Assembly (NCBI GenBank): GCA_900754605.1
Contig: CAAEDK010000272.1
Coordinates: forward strand, 1 to 32,052
DNA: 32,052 nt
Reading direction: 5' to 3'
From: an uncultured Oscillospiraceae bacterium
GTDB taxonomy: Bacteria; Bacillota_A; Clostridia; Oscillospirales; Oscillospiraceae
In this document: positions 7,589 to 15,342 of the stretch, one piece after another
Position numbering within the stretch: the stretch's first letter is position 1
How the letters are laid out: each line of letters begins with the position of its first letter
Translations under genes and position numbers: made by a program
The notes under the pieces: generated by a model
What the model saw: the letters and a program-made list of their open reading frames with translations, nothing else
Told to the model about the DNA's origin: nothing
The model's database searches: none

Positions 7589-8854
7589 CTATTCGGCCAG
7601 AAAGGCAGACGCCCCCACTCCAGCCGCACGGCCAGTAGCCCAGGCGATTTGAAGGTTAAATCCGCCGGTGTAGGCATCCACATCAATGAGCTCTCCCGCC
7701 AAAAAGAGGCCAGAGAGTTTTTTGGACTGCATCGTCCTGGGATCGATTTCCCCTACTTTGACTCCACCGGATGTAACAATAGCTTCAGCAATGGGTCTTG
7801 GTCCTTTGATGTGGATGGTCAATCCCTTCAGTGTTTCCAAAAGTCGCCGACGCTCTCCACGGGTCACATCGTGGGCTTTCCGGTCCAGTGGGATATCCGC
7901 CAATCGGAGCGCCACGGGCACCATCAGCCGGGGCACCAAACTTCCCATCACGTTCTGCATATCTTTGTTGGCGTTGTCCCCCAGCTCCCGGAGCAGCCGT
8001 GCATCCAGCTTCTCCTCATCCAGGGCAGGCTTCAGGTCGATGACCGCCCGATAGGTATTTTTCTCAAAATCACGCAAATGGGCACTGGCGCTGAGAATCA
8101 GAGGACCAGACAGACCGAAGTGTGTAAACAGCAACTCCCCCTGCTCTTGGAACAGCACCTTCCCCTTCCGGTCCTTCATCCGCAGTGTCACGTTTTTCAA
8201 AGCCAGGCCCTGCATCTCCCCGCAGAAATCTTCCTCCGCCTCTAACGGGACAAGAGATGGCTTGGGTAGGACCACGCTATGGCCCACGGACTGAGCCAAC
8301 TCATAGCCATCCCCCGTTGAACCGGTGGCAGGATAGGATGCCCCGCCGGTGGCCAGCACCACCCCGCGGCACGGGAGCTTCCTCCGTCCCTCTCCGTCCT
8401 GCCTCAGCTCCACGGCACACACAGTTCCATCCTGTACATCCAGAGCAGAGACCCGCCCCTGAATGATGGGCACAGCCAAACGGCGCAGTTCAAAAAAAAG
8501 AGCATCAATAATATCGGCGGATCGGTCAGAGACGGGGAACACTCGATTGCCCCGTTCCACCTTCAGCTCTACACCTAACTCTGTAAAAAAGCGCTCAACC
8601 TCCGCCGGAGGCATTTGGTTCATAGCACTGTAAAGGAATTTTCCATTTCGGGGTGTTGACGCCAGCACTTCCTCTGGTGCACAGTGGTTAGTAACATTGC
8701 ACCGCCCTTTCCCCGTAATATATAGCTTCCGCCCCAGTTTGGGATTGCGTTCCACCAAACAGACGTCCGCACCCAAGCGGGCAGCGGTAATAGCCGCCAT
8801 CATACCTGCGGCTCCGCCCCCCACCACAACAAGCTCATGGCTGATCTGATTCAC
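7589..8854 (-). CDS. BaiN/YhiN-like FAD-dependent oxidoreductase
   Basis: A 421-residue flavoprotein of the HI0933/YhiN family, which current databases name BaiN/RdsA family NAD(P)/FAD-dependent oxidoreductase. The N-terminus has a dinucleotide-binding fold (VVVGGGAAGMMAA, residues about 9-21) and the family block GRKLYITGKGRCNVTN. LATGGASYPATGSTGDGY lies mid-protein, and the C-terminal AGELIDVDAYTGGFNLQIAWATG completes the FAD site. The physiological substrate is not known for most members; BaiN itself was reported to act on bile-acid intermediates, and I do not claim that here. The GTG start overlaps the TGA stop of the rpiR-type gene, so the regulator and enzyme are coupled. A cmk-plsC-ispH cluster follows. 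Confidence 0.88.
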   Translation of the reverse strand: MNQISHELVVVGGGAAGMMAAITAARLGADVCLVERNPKLGRKLYITGKGRCNVTNHCAPEEVLASTPRNGKFLYSAMNQMPPAEVERFFTELGVELKVERGNRVFPVSDRSADIIDALFFELRRLAVPIIQGRVSALDVQDGTVCAVELRQDGEGRRKLPCRGVVLATGGASYPATGSTGDGYELAQSVGHSVVLPKPSLVPLEAEEDFCGEMQGLALKNVTLRMKDRKGKVLFQEQGELLFTHFGLSGPLILSASAHLRDFEKNTYRAVIDLKPALDEEKLDARLLRELGDNANKDMQNVMGSLVPRLMVPVALRLADIPLDRKAHDVTRGERRRLLETLKGLTIHIKGPRPIAEAIVTSGGVKVGEIDPRTMQSKKLSGLFLAGELIDVDAYTGGFNLQIAWATGRAAGVGASAFLAE

Positions 8855-9714
8855 TCCTGCACCTTCTCATAGACCCCGTACTCCTCCCAGATCTTCTCCA
8901 GCGTCTGGAAAGTCTTGGACAGGTCCTCGTTCTTCTTTCTGCTCACCTCTACCAGCAATGCATTTACAAGGCTCAGCGGGGCCACCAGAGAATCTACAAA
9001 GGAAGCCATATCGCTGCGCGCTTTCAGTGTATACTGGGAAATTTTAGCCAAGGGAGAAGCCTCACTATCCGTAATGGCAATGGTGGTGGCCCCGCGATCC
9101 CGGGCAAAACTCACTGCCTGGACCGCCCGGCTGGAGTATCGGGGGAAGCTGACACCAATGATGACATCTTCCTTTCCTACCCGCAGCAGGCTCTCAAACA
9201 CCTCACTAGGAGTATTTGCGGTGATCATCACCACATTGTCAAAAATCAGATTGAAGTAGAATCCCAGAAACGTGGCAATTGCCGCCGCAGAACGCACACC
9301 AATCACATAAATGCGGCGTGCTCCCACAATGGCATCAGTAGCCTTCTCAAAGCTGTCACGGTCAATTTCATCCAAAGTCTGGCGAATCTTATCGATGTCC
9401 GACTGGAGCACCATATCCAGCACATCCTGGTCGCCCAGACGATCGTTAGCCACCTCGATACGCTGTACCGATGTCAAACGATTCCGGATCATTTTTTGCA
9501 GGGATTTCTGCATACTCGGGTACCCATCATAGCCCAATTCTGCCGCAAATCTCACCACAGTGGATTCGCTGACGCTGACCCGCTTACCCAACTTGCTGGC
9601 CGTCATGAAAGCCGCTTTGTCATAGGACTCCAGAATGTAGTTGGCGATCCGCTTCTGCCCCTTGGAGAAGCTATCCATATTCTCCTGGATCACAGCCAGA
9701 ATATCACGATTCAT
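8851..9714 (-). CDS. MurR/RpiR-family transcriptional regulator
   Basis: This 287-residue regulator has an N-terminal helix-turn-helix domain of the RpiR type (residues about 1-77, with MTASKLGKRVSVSESTVVRFAAELG as the recognition region) and a C-terminal SIS sugar-phosphate-binding domain (about 120-250, starting at RIYVIGVRSAAA and including GVSFPRYSS). Such proteins usually sense phosphosugars and control sugar or amino-sugar genes. No sugar gene is adjacent: the coupled downstream gene is a BaiN-like flavoprotein. AAGGA lies 9 bases before the ATG. Its promoter region carries an inverted repeat that could be its own operator. The ligand cannot be predicted from this sequence. Confidence 0.9.
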   Translation of the reverse strand: MNRDILAVIQENMDSFSKGQKRIANYILESYDKAAFMTASKLGKRVSVSESTVVRFAAELGYDGYPSMQKSLQKMIRNRLTSVQRIEVANDRLGDQDVLDMVLQSDIDKIRQTLDEIDRDSFEKATDAIVGARRIYVIGVRSAAAIATFLGFYFNLIFDNVVMITANTPSEVFESLLRVGKEDVIIGVSFPRYSSRAVQAVSFARDRGATTIAITDSEASPLAKISQYTLKARSDMASFVDSLVAPLSLVNALLVEVSRKKNEDLSKTFQTLEKIWEEYGVYEKVQE

Positions 9715-9821
9715 TCCATCTCATCCTTCCGCAACTCCCCGATACATAAAGCATCCTCAACACGGCTCCGCCGACATCTGGACCGCTCTGTCCCTCCGGG
9801 AGATCATTTTCCTTGTTCTCC

Positions 9822-9850
9822 ATGATAACGGCTCCGCAAGAAAAATGCAA
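9822..9850 (-). promoter_or_regulatory. Sigma-A-like promoter of rpiR
   Basis: -35 TTGCAT (9845-9850) and -10 TATCAT (9822-9827) are separated by 17 bases on the minus strand. The -35 box lies inside the inverted repeat at 9836-9882, so a protein bound to the repeat would block polymerase. Confidence 0.65.
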
Positions 9851-9882
9851 GTTAATTTTGCAGGATTTCATTTTTTTCTTGC
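9836..9882. repeat. Inverted repeat over the rpiR promoter, candidate operator
   Basis: GCAAGAAAAATG (9836-9847) faces its complement, with two extra T, at 9869-9882. Between them TGCAA and TTGCA (9846-9862) form an inner dyad. The repeat covers the -35 box of the rpiR promoter. It could also act as a weak AT-rich hairpin after rluB, but no T-run follows. Confidence 0.5.
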
Positions 9883-9887
9883 AAAAT

Positions 9888-10622
9888 TCATCGTGTCATG
9901 TCTGGCTTCCCTGCCTCCTCCCGAAGGAGGCGCAATTCCTCCTCGGTCAATGGGCGCCACTGCCCCGGCTTCAGGCTCCGATCCAGCCAAACTTGTCCCT
10001 CCCGCACCCGTTTGAGGCGACGGACCTCCAGGCCCGCCTGGGCACACATCCGGCGCACCTGTCGGTTCTTCCCCTGGTGGATGATTACAGAAAGCTGGGT
10101 CACATTCTCTTCCCTGCGTCCCATCCGCACCCTTGCCGGGGCAATCAACTCTCCATCCAACTTCATAGGCGCAGACAGGATGGGCACAGCCCGCTCCACA
10201 TCTCCAGTCACCCACACCAGATACTCTTTCTCCACCTCACCGCTTGGATGGAGGAGCCTGTGGGTCAGTTCACCGTCATCGGTGAACAGCAAAAGACCTT
10301 CAGAGTCCAGATCCAGCCGGCCCACCGGCCATACTCTCCGGCCGCAGCCAGACACCAGCGACGCCGCCGTCCGCCGCCCCTTCTCGTCTGCCAGAGTGGT
10401 CACATACCCTCTGGGCTTATTCAGCATAAGATATGTACGTTCTGACTGGGAGCGGAGGGGAACACCGTCCACCTCCACCTGATCCCGTTCCAGATCCGCC
10501 CGATCTCCCAAAGCTGCCTGGCATCCGTTTACTGTCACCCGTCCTTGGGAGATCCATGCCTCCGCCGTCCGGCGGGAGGCCAGCCCACAAGATGAGATCA
10601 ATTTTTGCAGCCGCTCTTCCAT
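9888..10622 (-). CDS. rluB: Pseudouridine synthase, RluB/RsuA family
   Basis: The protein converts a uridine in rRNA to pseudouridine; RluB-type enzymes act on 23S helix 89, but the exact target is inferred. It has 244 residues, with an N-terminal S4 RNA-binding domain (residues 2 to about 50, EERLQKLISSCGLASRRTAEAW) and the catalytic block GRLDLDSEGLLLFTDDG, whose Asp104 is the family nucleophile. I chose ATG at 10622 because AAGGAGG lies 9 bases upstream. A longer reading frame from 10643 would place that ribosome site inside the coding sequence and add an unlikely MRRRRPD leader. It is last in the operon that starts with the site-2 protease and follows the carboxypeptidase gene. Confidence 0.92.
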   Translation of the reverse strand: MEERLQKLISSCGLASRRTAEAWISQGRVTVNGCQAALGDRADLERDQVEVDGVPLRSQSERTYLMLNKPRGYVTTLADEKGRRTAASLVSGCGRRVWPVGRLDLDSEGLLLFTDDGELTHRLLHPSGEVEKEYLVWVTGDVERAVPILSAPMKLDGELIAPARVRMGRREENVTQLSVIIHQGKNRQVRRMCAQAGLEVRRLKRVREGQVWLDRSLKPGQWRPLTEEELRLLREEAGKPDMTR

Positions 10623-10643
10623 ATCAGGCCGCCTCCTTCTCAT

Positions 10644-11750
10644 TCAAAACTTTTCCAGCCAGCACAGCAACCGCCGGAATATGCCTGTTCTGGGTTCCTC
10701 CAGATCTCTGGGCACCGTCTCCCCGCACACCAGTGGGATCTCTCCAGCCTGCTTGTCCCCCACTACTCCGCGGAGGGTGCCGATCCGAACTCCTTTCTGA
10801 ACCGGAGCAGTAAGCTGCTCCAATGGCAGATCCAGCCGAAGTTCCAACCGTTCCCCCTCCCGCAGGGGCCAGCGCAGGTCTGCTCCCGCCTGGATCGGAC
10901 AGAAGGGAACTAAGCTGCCCCCCACTGGCAGGGAACAAATCTCTTCTCCCGTCCGGACCACCGTCTCCATCTTCCAGTGAGAAAACCCCCAATCAAATAG
11001 GGCTACATGGTCTCGCCAGTCGTTCGGATCATCCAGCGTGACAGCGATTAGCGTCATTCCTTCCCGCTCCGCTGCCGACACCAGGGTACGCCCTGCCCTC
11101 TCTGTATATCCCGTTTTCAGGCCCACACAGCCCTCATACCGCCACAACAGCTTATTATGGTTGACAAAGCTCCGCCCTTCCAAAGTGACAGACCTGGTGG
11201 CAGCAATAGCCGCCAGGGTCTTGTTTTTCAGGCAGGCCTGGGCCAGTATGGCCAAATCCCTGGCGGTAGAGCAGTGTCCTTCTGCATTCAGGCCGCTGGG
11301 GTTTGCAAAGCAGCTGTTCGTCATACCCAGCCGGGCTGCCCGGCGGTTCATCTGTCCCACAAAGTTGTCCACAGTTCCGCCGCAATGCCTGGCCACTGCC
11401 AAAGCGGCATCATTGCCCGACTGGAGCAGCAATCCATACAGAAGGGTCTCCAGCCGCAGTCTCTCCCCAGGCTTCAGATAGAGGGAGGATCCCTCTGTCC
11501 TTGTGTCCTCCTCCTCAACCGTCACAAGTTCCTCCAACGGATGACCAGACTCCAGTGCCACCAAGGCAGTCATCAGCTTGGTGACACTGGCAATCAGCCG
11601 TGGGCGGTCGGCTTCTTGCTCATAAAGGACCCGCCCACTCTCCGCTTCCATTAGAATGGCGGAGCCCGCAGAAGTATCGATTCCATGGGCCACAGGCAGA
11701 ATATTGAGACACAGCAGAACAGCCGCAGCTGCGGCCAGAAGGCGTTTCAA
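10644..11750 (-). CDS. D-alanyl-D-alanine carboxypeptidase, peptidase S11 family
   Basis: This penicillin-binding protein of the DacA/DacF type trims the terminal D-Ala of peptidoglycan stem peptides outside the membrane. The 368 residues begin with a signal peptide (MKRLLAAAAAVLLCLNIL, cleavage near PVAHG). The three active-site motifs are present: Ser55-Val-Thr-Lys58, Ser111-Gly-Asn113 and Lys212-Thr-Gly214. A C-terminal beta domain follows, and the extreme end (IFRRLLCWLEKF) looks like the amphipathic membrane anchor of PBP5 relatives. The start is a TTG with GAGGTG 7 bases upstream. Its neighbours ytfJ, the DUF2953 gene and scpAB suggest a DacF-like sporulation link, which is inference. 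Confidence 0.93.
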   Translation of the reverse strand: MKRLLAAAAAVLLCLNILPVAHGIDTSAGSAILMEAESGRVLYEQEADRPRLIASVTKLMTALVALESGHPLEELVTVEEEDTRTEGSSLYLKPGERLRLETLLYGLLLQSGNDAALAVARHCGGTVDNFVGQMNRRAARLGMTNSCFANPSGLNAEGHCSTARDLAILAQACLKNKTLAAIAATRSVTLEGRSFVNHNKLLWRYEGCVGLKTGYTERAGRTLVSAAEREGMTLIAVTLDDPNDWRDHVALFDWGFSHWKMETVVRTGEEICSLPVGGSLVPFCPIQAGADLRWPLREGERLELRLDLPLEQLTAPVQKGVRIGTLRGVVGDKQAGEIPLVCGETVPRDLEEPRTGIFRRLLCWLEKF

Positions 11751-11834
11751 TCCCCATCACCTCGTTGTTTGGATGGGTCCAGTATGCCCCGCCTCTCTCC
11801 AGGTTATCCCTGACACCTCTTCCGGCTCGCAAAC

Positions 11835-12254
11835 TTATTCCACCACATCTGGATCGAGCTGCCCTTTTTTTCCTTGCTGCTTCTCCCAAAACTCGGTCAC
11901 CTTGTCCACTACTTCAGGAACCGCTTCGATCACTCGATCCACTGTGGTAGCCGGTGGAGGTGCCACAGGCAGCAGCTTTACACTCTCCCCCCGGATGATG
12001 AGAAAGGCCACTGGCTCCAGCTTGGCACTGGCTCCACTGCCGCCCCCGAAGCTATTGTCCGCCTCCGGCTTCTGATTCTTTGTAGTGAAGTCGCTGCCGC
12101 CGCTGGCAATACCAAAGGACAGCCGGGACACCGGGATCAGGGTCACGTCCCCTGTCTGGATGGGGGTGCCGATAATGGTATTGGCGTCCACCATAGTGTG
12201 GATCTTTTCCATAGCCGTCCCCATCAAGTCGGTAAGAGGATGCTGCTTTTCCAT
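11835..12254 (-). CDS. ytfJ: YtfJ/GerW-family sporulation protein
   Basis: A 139-residue protein of the GerW (YtfJ) family, made in the forespore in Bacillus and needed for normal spore germination. It opens with LTDLMGTAMEKIHTMVDANTIIGTPI, continues with VTLIPVSRLSFGIASGGSDF, and has the glycine-rich block SFGGGSGASAKLEPVAFLII, all typical of the family. The C-terminal third is helical and charged. AAAGGCGG lies 8 bases before the ATG. The upstream neighbour is the DUF2953 protein (YtfI-like in Bacillus), so the ytfI-ytfJ pairing is preserved. The 95 bases before it contain a 6-bp palindrome (12304-12319) and AT-rich sequence that may hold an internal promoter; I could not identify a clear sigma-F or sigma-G match. 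Confidence 0.9.
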   Translation of the reverse strand: MEKQHPLTDLMGTAMEKIHTMVDANTIIGTPIQTGDVTLIPVSRLSFGIASGGSDFTTKNQKPEADNSFGGGSGASAKLEPVAFLIIRGESVKLLPVAPPPATTVDRVIEAVPEVVDKVTEFWEKQQGKKGQLDPDVVE

Positions 12255-12349
12255 TGTTCATGCCGCCTTTCTTTGCATTTTACTTTTATGTTTATACTAT
12301 AAGTTCCAACTCTTTGGAAGGCTTTCGTTTCCTTACTCTGTGCTACAAA

Positions 12350-12985
12350 TCACGCAGCAACGTTCCGCTTCTGTCCAGTACGCTGCTGATCCTCACGGCG
12401 CACAGTCAGTAGGATACGCAGGGCCTTCAGACCGAAGTCCAGGCCCAGGACCGCCAGCTGTCCTACCGTCAGGGATAGGGTTACCCTCCCATACAGTACA
12501 GGCTCCATCCGGTCAAAGTCTACCTCCACCCGGGCCCAACCATCTTTAACATGAAAGGCTTGGGTCACCGGCTGCCAGATCCCCCCCAGCAGGGCATTGG
12601 CCTGTCCGTACCGAAGGGCGGCATCCGCCGGGTCTGAGGCCCCAGCCACCAGGCGCAGGCGCAGTTCATCTATCTGAAGCTTTCTGCGAAACTTCCCCGC
12701 CGCCTCCATCAGCAGAGGGAACAACCGGCGCCCCAACTCCAGCAGTCCCCATCGGGACAAAAAGGGTGGGCGTGGCTGCTCCCCGCCAGAAGGCTTATCT
12801 TGCTTCTTCTCTTTCGGATGATCTAGCTTTTTCCCTTCCGGTCTGGGAAAGAGTATGAGTTCCGATGGCCCGATCCGAAGCCAGACACCCGCTCTCTCCG
12901 GAGTATACTCCCCTCGAAACCCTACACGGACTCCTCCCAACAGAAATAGAGCCGCCAGCAAAGCGGCCAGCACCGCCCACATCAT
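12350..12985 (-). CDS. DUF2953 membrane-anchored protein
   Basis: This 211-residue protein has an N-terminal membrane segment (MMWAVLAALLAALFLLGGVRVGF), a lysine- and proline-rich linker (around residues 50-75), and a C-terminal region with the DUF2953 pattern: IDELRLRLVAGASDPADAAL followed by YGQANALLGGIW. Its function is unknown; in Bacillus the related ytfI is next to ytfJ. The first ATG overlaps the TGA of scpB, and GGAGGGTG lies a few bases upstream, so translation is likely coupled. I assign the family by these motifs and by position between scpB and ytfJ. Confidence 0.8.
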   Translation of the reverse strand: MMWAVLAALLAALFLLGGVRVGFRGEYTPERAGVWLRIGPSELILFPRPEGKKLDHPKEKKQDKPSGGEQPRPPFLSRWGLLELGRRLFPLLMEAAGKFRRKLQIDELRLRLVAGASDPADAALRYGQANALLGGIWQPVTQAFHVKDGWARVEVDFDRMEPVLYGRVTLSLTVGQLAVLGLDFGLKALRILLTVRREDQQRTGQKRNVAA

Positions 12986-13602
12986 GGTTCACCCTCCACT
13001 GGGGACTCCGTGCCTTCCGCTCCACTTTCCTCTGCTTTCAGCTGGGCCACCCGGGCCTCCAACTCCAGAGTCATCTGATCCCCTTCCCGACTGGTGGCGG
13101 GCAGCTCCGGCAGTTCCTCCAAGCTGCTCAGTCCGAAGGAGCGCAGAAAATTCCGGGTCGTGCGGTAGAGAATAGGCCGGCCCGGCACAGCCAGACGGCC
13201 ACTCTCCTCAATCAGCTCCCGCTCCAGCAGCAGCCCTACCGTATAGGCGCTGTCCACACCACGGATCTGGTCTACATACGCGCGGGTCACCGGTTGATAA
13301 TAGGCAATGATGGCCAGCACCTCCAGGGCAGGCTGGGATAGACGGGCGGGCTTTCGCCCCTCCAGTGTCCTGCGGATGCAGTCCGCCTGCTCCGGGGCAG
13401 AGCACAGCTGATAGCTAGCGTCCAATCTCAGCAGACGGATGCCCCGCCGTTCATAGCGATACCGATCCATCAGCCGCTGTGCTACAATATCCAGGGTAGG
13501 TCGATCAGTCTCTAATCCCAGGCACAGTCGTTCCACCCCCACAGGCTCTCCAGCGGCGAACAACACGCCCTCCAAGGCGGCCTCCAGCTCCTTCAGTTCC
13601 AA
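12982..13602 (-). CDS. scpB: Segregation and condensation protein B
   Basis: ScpB dimers bind the kleisin ScpA and, with SMC, form the condensin that organises and segregates the chromosome. The protein has 206 residues. The paired winged-helix layout is visible: LEAALEGVLFAAGEPVGVERL at the N-terminus, LSQPALEVLAIIAYYQPVTRAYVDQIRGV in the second domain, and YRTTRNFLRSFGLSSLEELP toward the end. The start is a TTG with a GAGGGGGG site 8 bases upstream. An acidic tail (residues about 185-206) follows the conserved core. It lies 22 bases after scpA, the standard order. Confidence 0.96.
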   Translation of the reverse strand: MELKELEAALEGVLFAAGEPVGVERLCLGLETDRPTLDIVAQRLMDRYRYERRGIRLLRLDASYQLCSAPEQADCIRRTLEGRKPARLSQPALEVLAIIAYYQPVTRAYVDQIRGVDSAYTVGLLLERELIEESGRLAVPGRPILYRTTRNFLRSFGLSSLEELPELPATSREGDQMTLELEARVAQLKAEESGAEGTESPVEGEP

Positions 13603-13624
13603 AACGCTCGCCCCCCTCTCTGCT

Positions 13625-14425
13625 TCAGGCCTCTGGTCGTTCTGTGATTCCGCACTCTTCTTCCTCCGGCCCGCTACAGGTCACAGTGCAGTCCTCCGCT
13701 GTCCCCGTCAGACGCAGCCTGCGGTCCTTGCACAGTTCCAGCACCGCCAAAAAGGTGGCTACCACCTCTGAACGGCTCCGACTGCCCTGAAACAAGGCCC
13801 GAAACCGGGCTGCTCCCAAATGGAGCAGACGCTGGATCAGTTCCGAAGCCTTTTCTGCCACAGGGTAGGGCTCCCGCCCCACGATGCCCTGGAATGCGGA
13901 TACCGGTGGGGGCAGCTTGTGATCTGTACGGTTCAGCACCGCCTGCATGGCTCGCCGCAGATCCTCCTTGGGATGAACATAGTGATAAGTCCGACTTGGA
14001 CAAACAGCTTCCGGTGCTTTCGTCAGGCAGTCCCGACCCATACTGTACTGCCGGTCCAATTGAGGAATCACCTCCCGGATTTTCAGGTAGTTCTCATTCC
14101 TTTGATGGGCTTCCAAGGTGGCGATGAGCTGCTCCATCTCGCTCAGAGCCTCCTCATCATGGATAGACAGCAGCATCCTGGTCTTGATATAGACCAGTTG
14201 GGAGGCCATTGTGACAAACTCGCTGGCCACCTCTAGATCCAGTTCCTTCCGCTGGGACATCCATTGGAGATACTGATCCAAGATCAGAGAGATCTGGATG
14301 TCCTTGATTTCCATTTTATTTTTGTTCAACAGATGGAGGATCAGATCCAGAGGGCCTACAAAGTCCTCTAAATCCTCGGCCTTCACCTTGACCACCCGCT
14401 CCAGGTGATAGATGGGGCCGTCCAT
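13625..14425 (-). CDS. scpA: Segregation and condensation protein A
   Basis: ScpA is the kleisin subunit of the bacterial SMC condensin. The 266-residue product shows the N-terminal signature DFVGPLDLILHLLNKNKMEIKDI, which binds the SMC neck, followed by ASEFVTMASQLVYIKTRMLL. A C-terminal winged helix spans about 195-240 (VVATFLAVLELCKDRRL). I chose ATG at 14425 because GGGAGGTG lies 5 bases upstream; a frame opening at 14449 would include the ribosome site in the coding sequence. The extreme C-terminus is acidic with three cysteines. It follows the site-2 protease and precedes scpB. Confidence 0.95.
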   Translation of the reverse strand: MDGPIYHLERVVKVKAEDLEDFVGPLDLILHLLNKNKMEIKDIQISLILDQYLQWMSQRKELDLEVASEFVTMASQLVYIKTRMLLSIHDEEALSEMEQLIATLEAHQRNENYLKIREVIPQLDRQYSMGRDCLTKAPEAVCPSRTYHYVHPKEDLRRAMQAVLNRTDHKLPPPVSAFQGIVGREPYPVAEKASELIQRLLHLGAARFRALFQGSRSRSEVVATFLAVLELCKDRRLRLTGTAEDCTVTCSGPEEEECGITERPEA

Positions 14426-14458
14426 AGGCGCACCTCCCTCCCGCATCACTGGAAAACA

Positions 14459-15145
14459 TCAAAAAAAGTAGTACTCCACCAGAGCAAAGGGGAACTGAGC
14501 CACGCGGCACAGCACCCGCAGCACCCACTCCATAGCCATTGTCAGCGGGCCTCCAAAGGCGCCGGACCAGGCCAGCAGCACCACCGCCAGCAGCAGATAC
14601 CGCTCATACCGAAGAACCAAACGATACCACCGCTCCGGCAGCAGAACATCCAGCACCTTGGAGCCGTCCAGCGGCGGCAGGGGGATCAGGTTGAACAGCC
14701 CCAGGCCCACACTCAGCACCGCCATCTGGCACAGAAAAAGCAGCAGGCAGGCCCCCGCCCGGCTCCCACCCCAGAAGCGAAGCACCAGAGAGCCCGCACC
14801 CAGAGCCGCCAGCGCCAGCAGAAAATTGGAGCTCGGCCCAGCCAAAGCAGTGAGCGCCATGTCCCGCCGTGGATGGCGGAAATTCCGCAGATCCACCGGC
14901 ACAGGCTTCGCCCAGCCCACCCCCGCTGCCAACAGCAGGAACAGCCCGATCCAGTCAATGTGGGACAGGGGGTTCAGGGTCAGCCGTCCATTGATCTTAG
15001 CCGTCGGATCCCCCAGCCGATAGGCGGCCAGGCCGTGGGCCAACTCGTGGACTGTCAGGCAGATCATGCAGGCCGCACCGCTCATTAGGAAGAGCAGCAT
15101 GCTCATCCAGTCCATGTGTTCGATCAATCCGGTCAGCGCACCCAT
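14459..15145 (-). CDS. Site-2 protease family membrane metallopeptidase (M50)
   Basis: A 228-residue intramembrane zinc protease of the short YwhC-like group. The zinc motif HELAH gives His33, Glu34 and His37, and the third ligand is Asp160 in NLIPLPPLDGSKV. Hydrophobic segments lie around 14-33, 63-79, 98-122, 131-155 and 180-200, so most of the protein is membrane-embedded. It lacks a PDZ domain, unlike RseP/RasP. The substrate is unknown. AAGGAGAGG lies 8 bases before the ATG, and a strong promoter lies about 35 bases upstream. A short M50 protease directly before scpA and scpB is a common arrangement in Firmicutes. Confidence 0.93.
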   Translation of the reverse strand: MGALTGLIEHMDWMSMLLFLMSGAACMICLTVHELAHGLAAYRLGDPTAKINGRLTLNPLSHIDWIGLFLLLAAGVGWAKPVPVDLRNFRHPRRDMALTALAGPSSNFLLALAALGAGSLVLRFWGGSRAGACLLLFLCQMAVLSVGLGLFNLIPLPPLDGSKVLDVLLPERWYRLVLRYERYLLLAVVLLAWSGAFGGPLTMAMEWVLRVLCRVAQFPFALVEYYFF

Positions 15146-15180
15146 AGCCGATCCCTCTCCTTTGGAACTAAAATCACTTC

Positions 15181-15209
15181 ATTATAACAATTTCGAGCGT
15201 GATTGACAA
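15181..15209 (-). promoter_or_regulatory. Sigma-A promoter of the site-2 protease-scpAB operon
   Basis: -35 TTGTCA (15204-15209) and perfect -10 TATAAT (15181-15186) are separated by 17 bases on the minus strand. Transcription would begin about 28 bases before the site-2 protease start. The two hexamers are identical to those of the carD promoter. Confidence 0.87.
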
Positions 15210-15258
15210 GGCGGAGTTGCAAATGGAGGTCCCTCCCACATCTGTAACCAGATCTGTC

Positions 15259-15287
15259 TTGCACTGCTGCCCCCCTGATGTTACACT
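15259..15287 (+). promoter_or_regulatory. Weak candidate promoter of the lipoprotein gene
   Basis: TTGCAC (15259-15264) and TACACT (15282-15287) are separated by 17 bases, about 55 bases before the lipoprotein start. Both hexamers are poor matches. A small dyad ATCTG-TAAC-CAGAT lies just upstream (15240-15253). This is the only plausible plus-strand promoter I see in the divergent region. Confidence 0.35.
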
Positions 15288-15342
15288 TGGTTCAGAAGCT
15301 GGTATTCACTTTCCCCCTCAATGCCAAAAAGGAGGTCATCCC

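Noticed and set aside
15199..15342. Longer N-terminus for the lipoprotein
   Set aside because: It would place the ribosome site and the signal peptide inside the protein; the ATG at 15343 with GGAGGT and a lipobox at residue 20 is much better.
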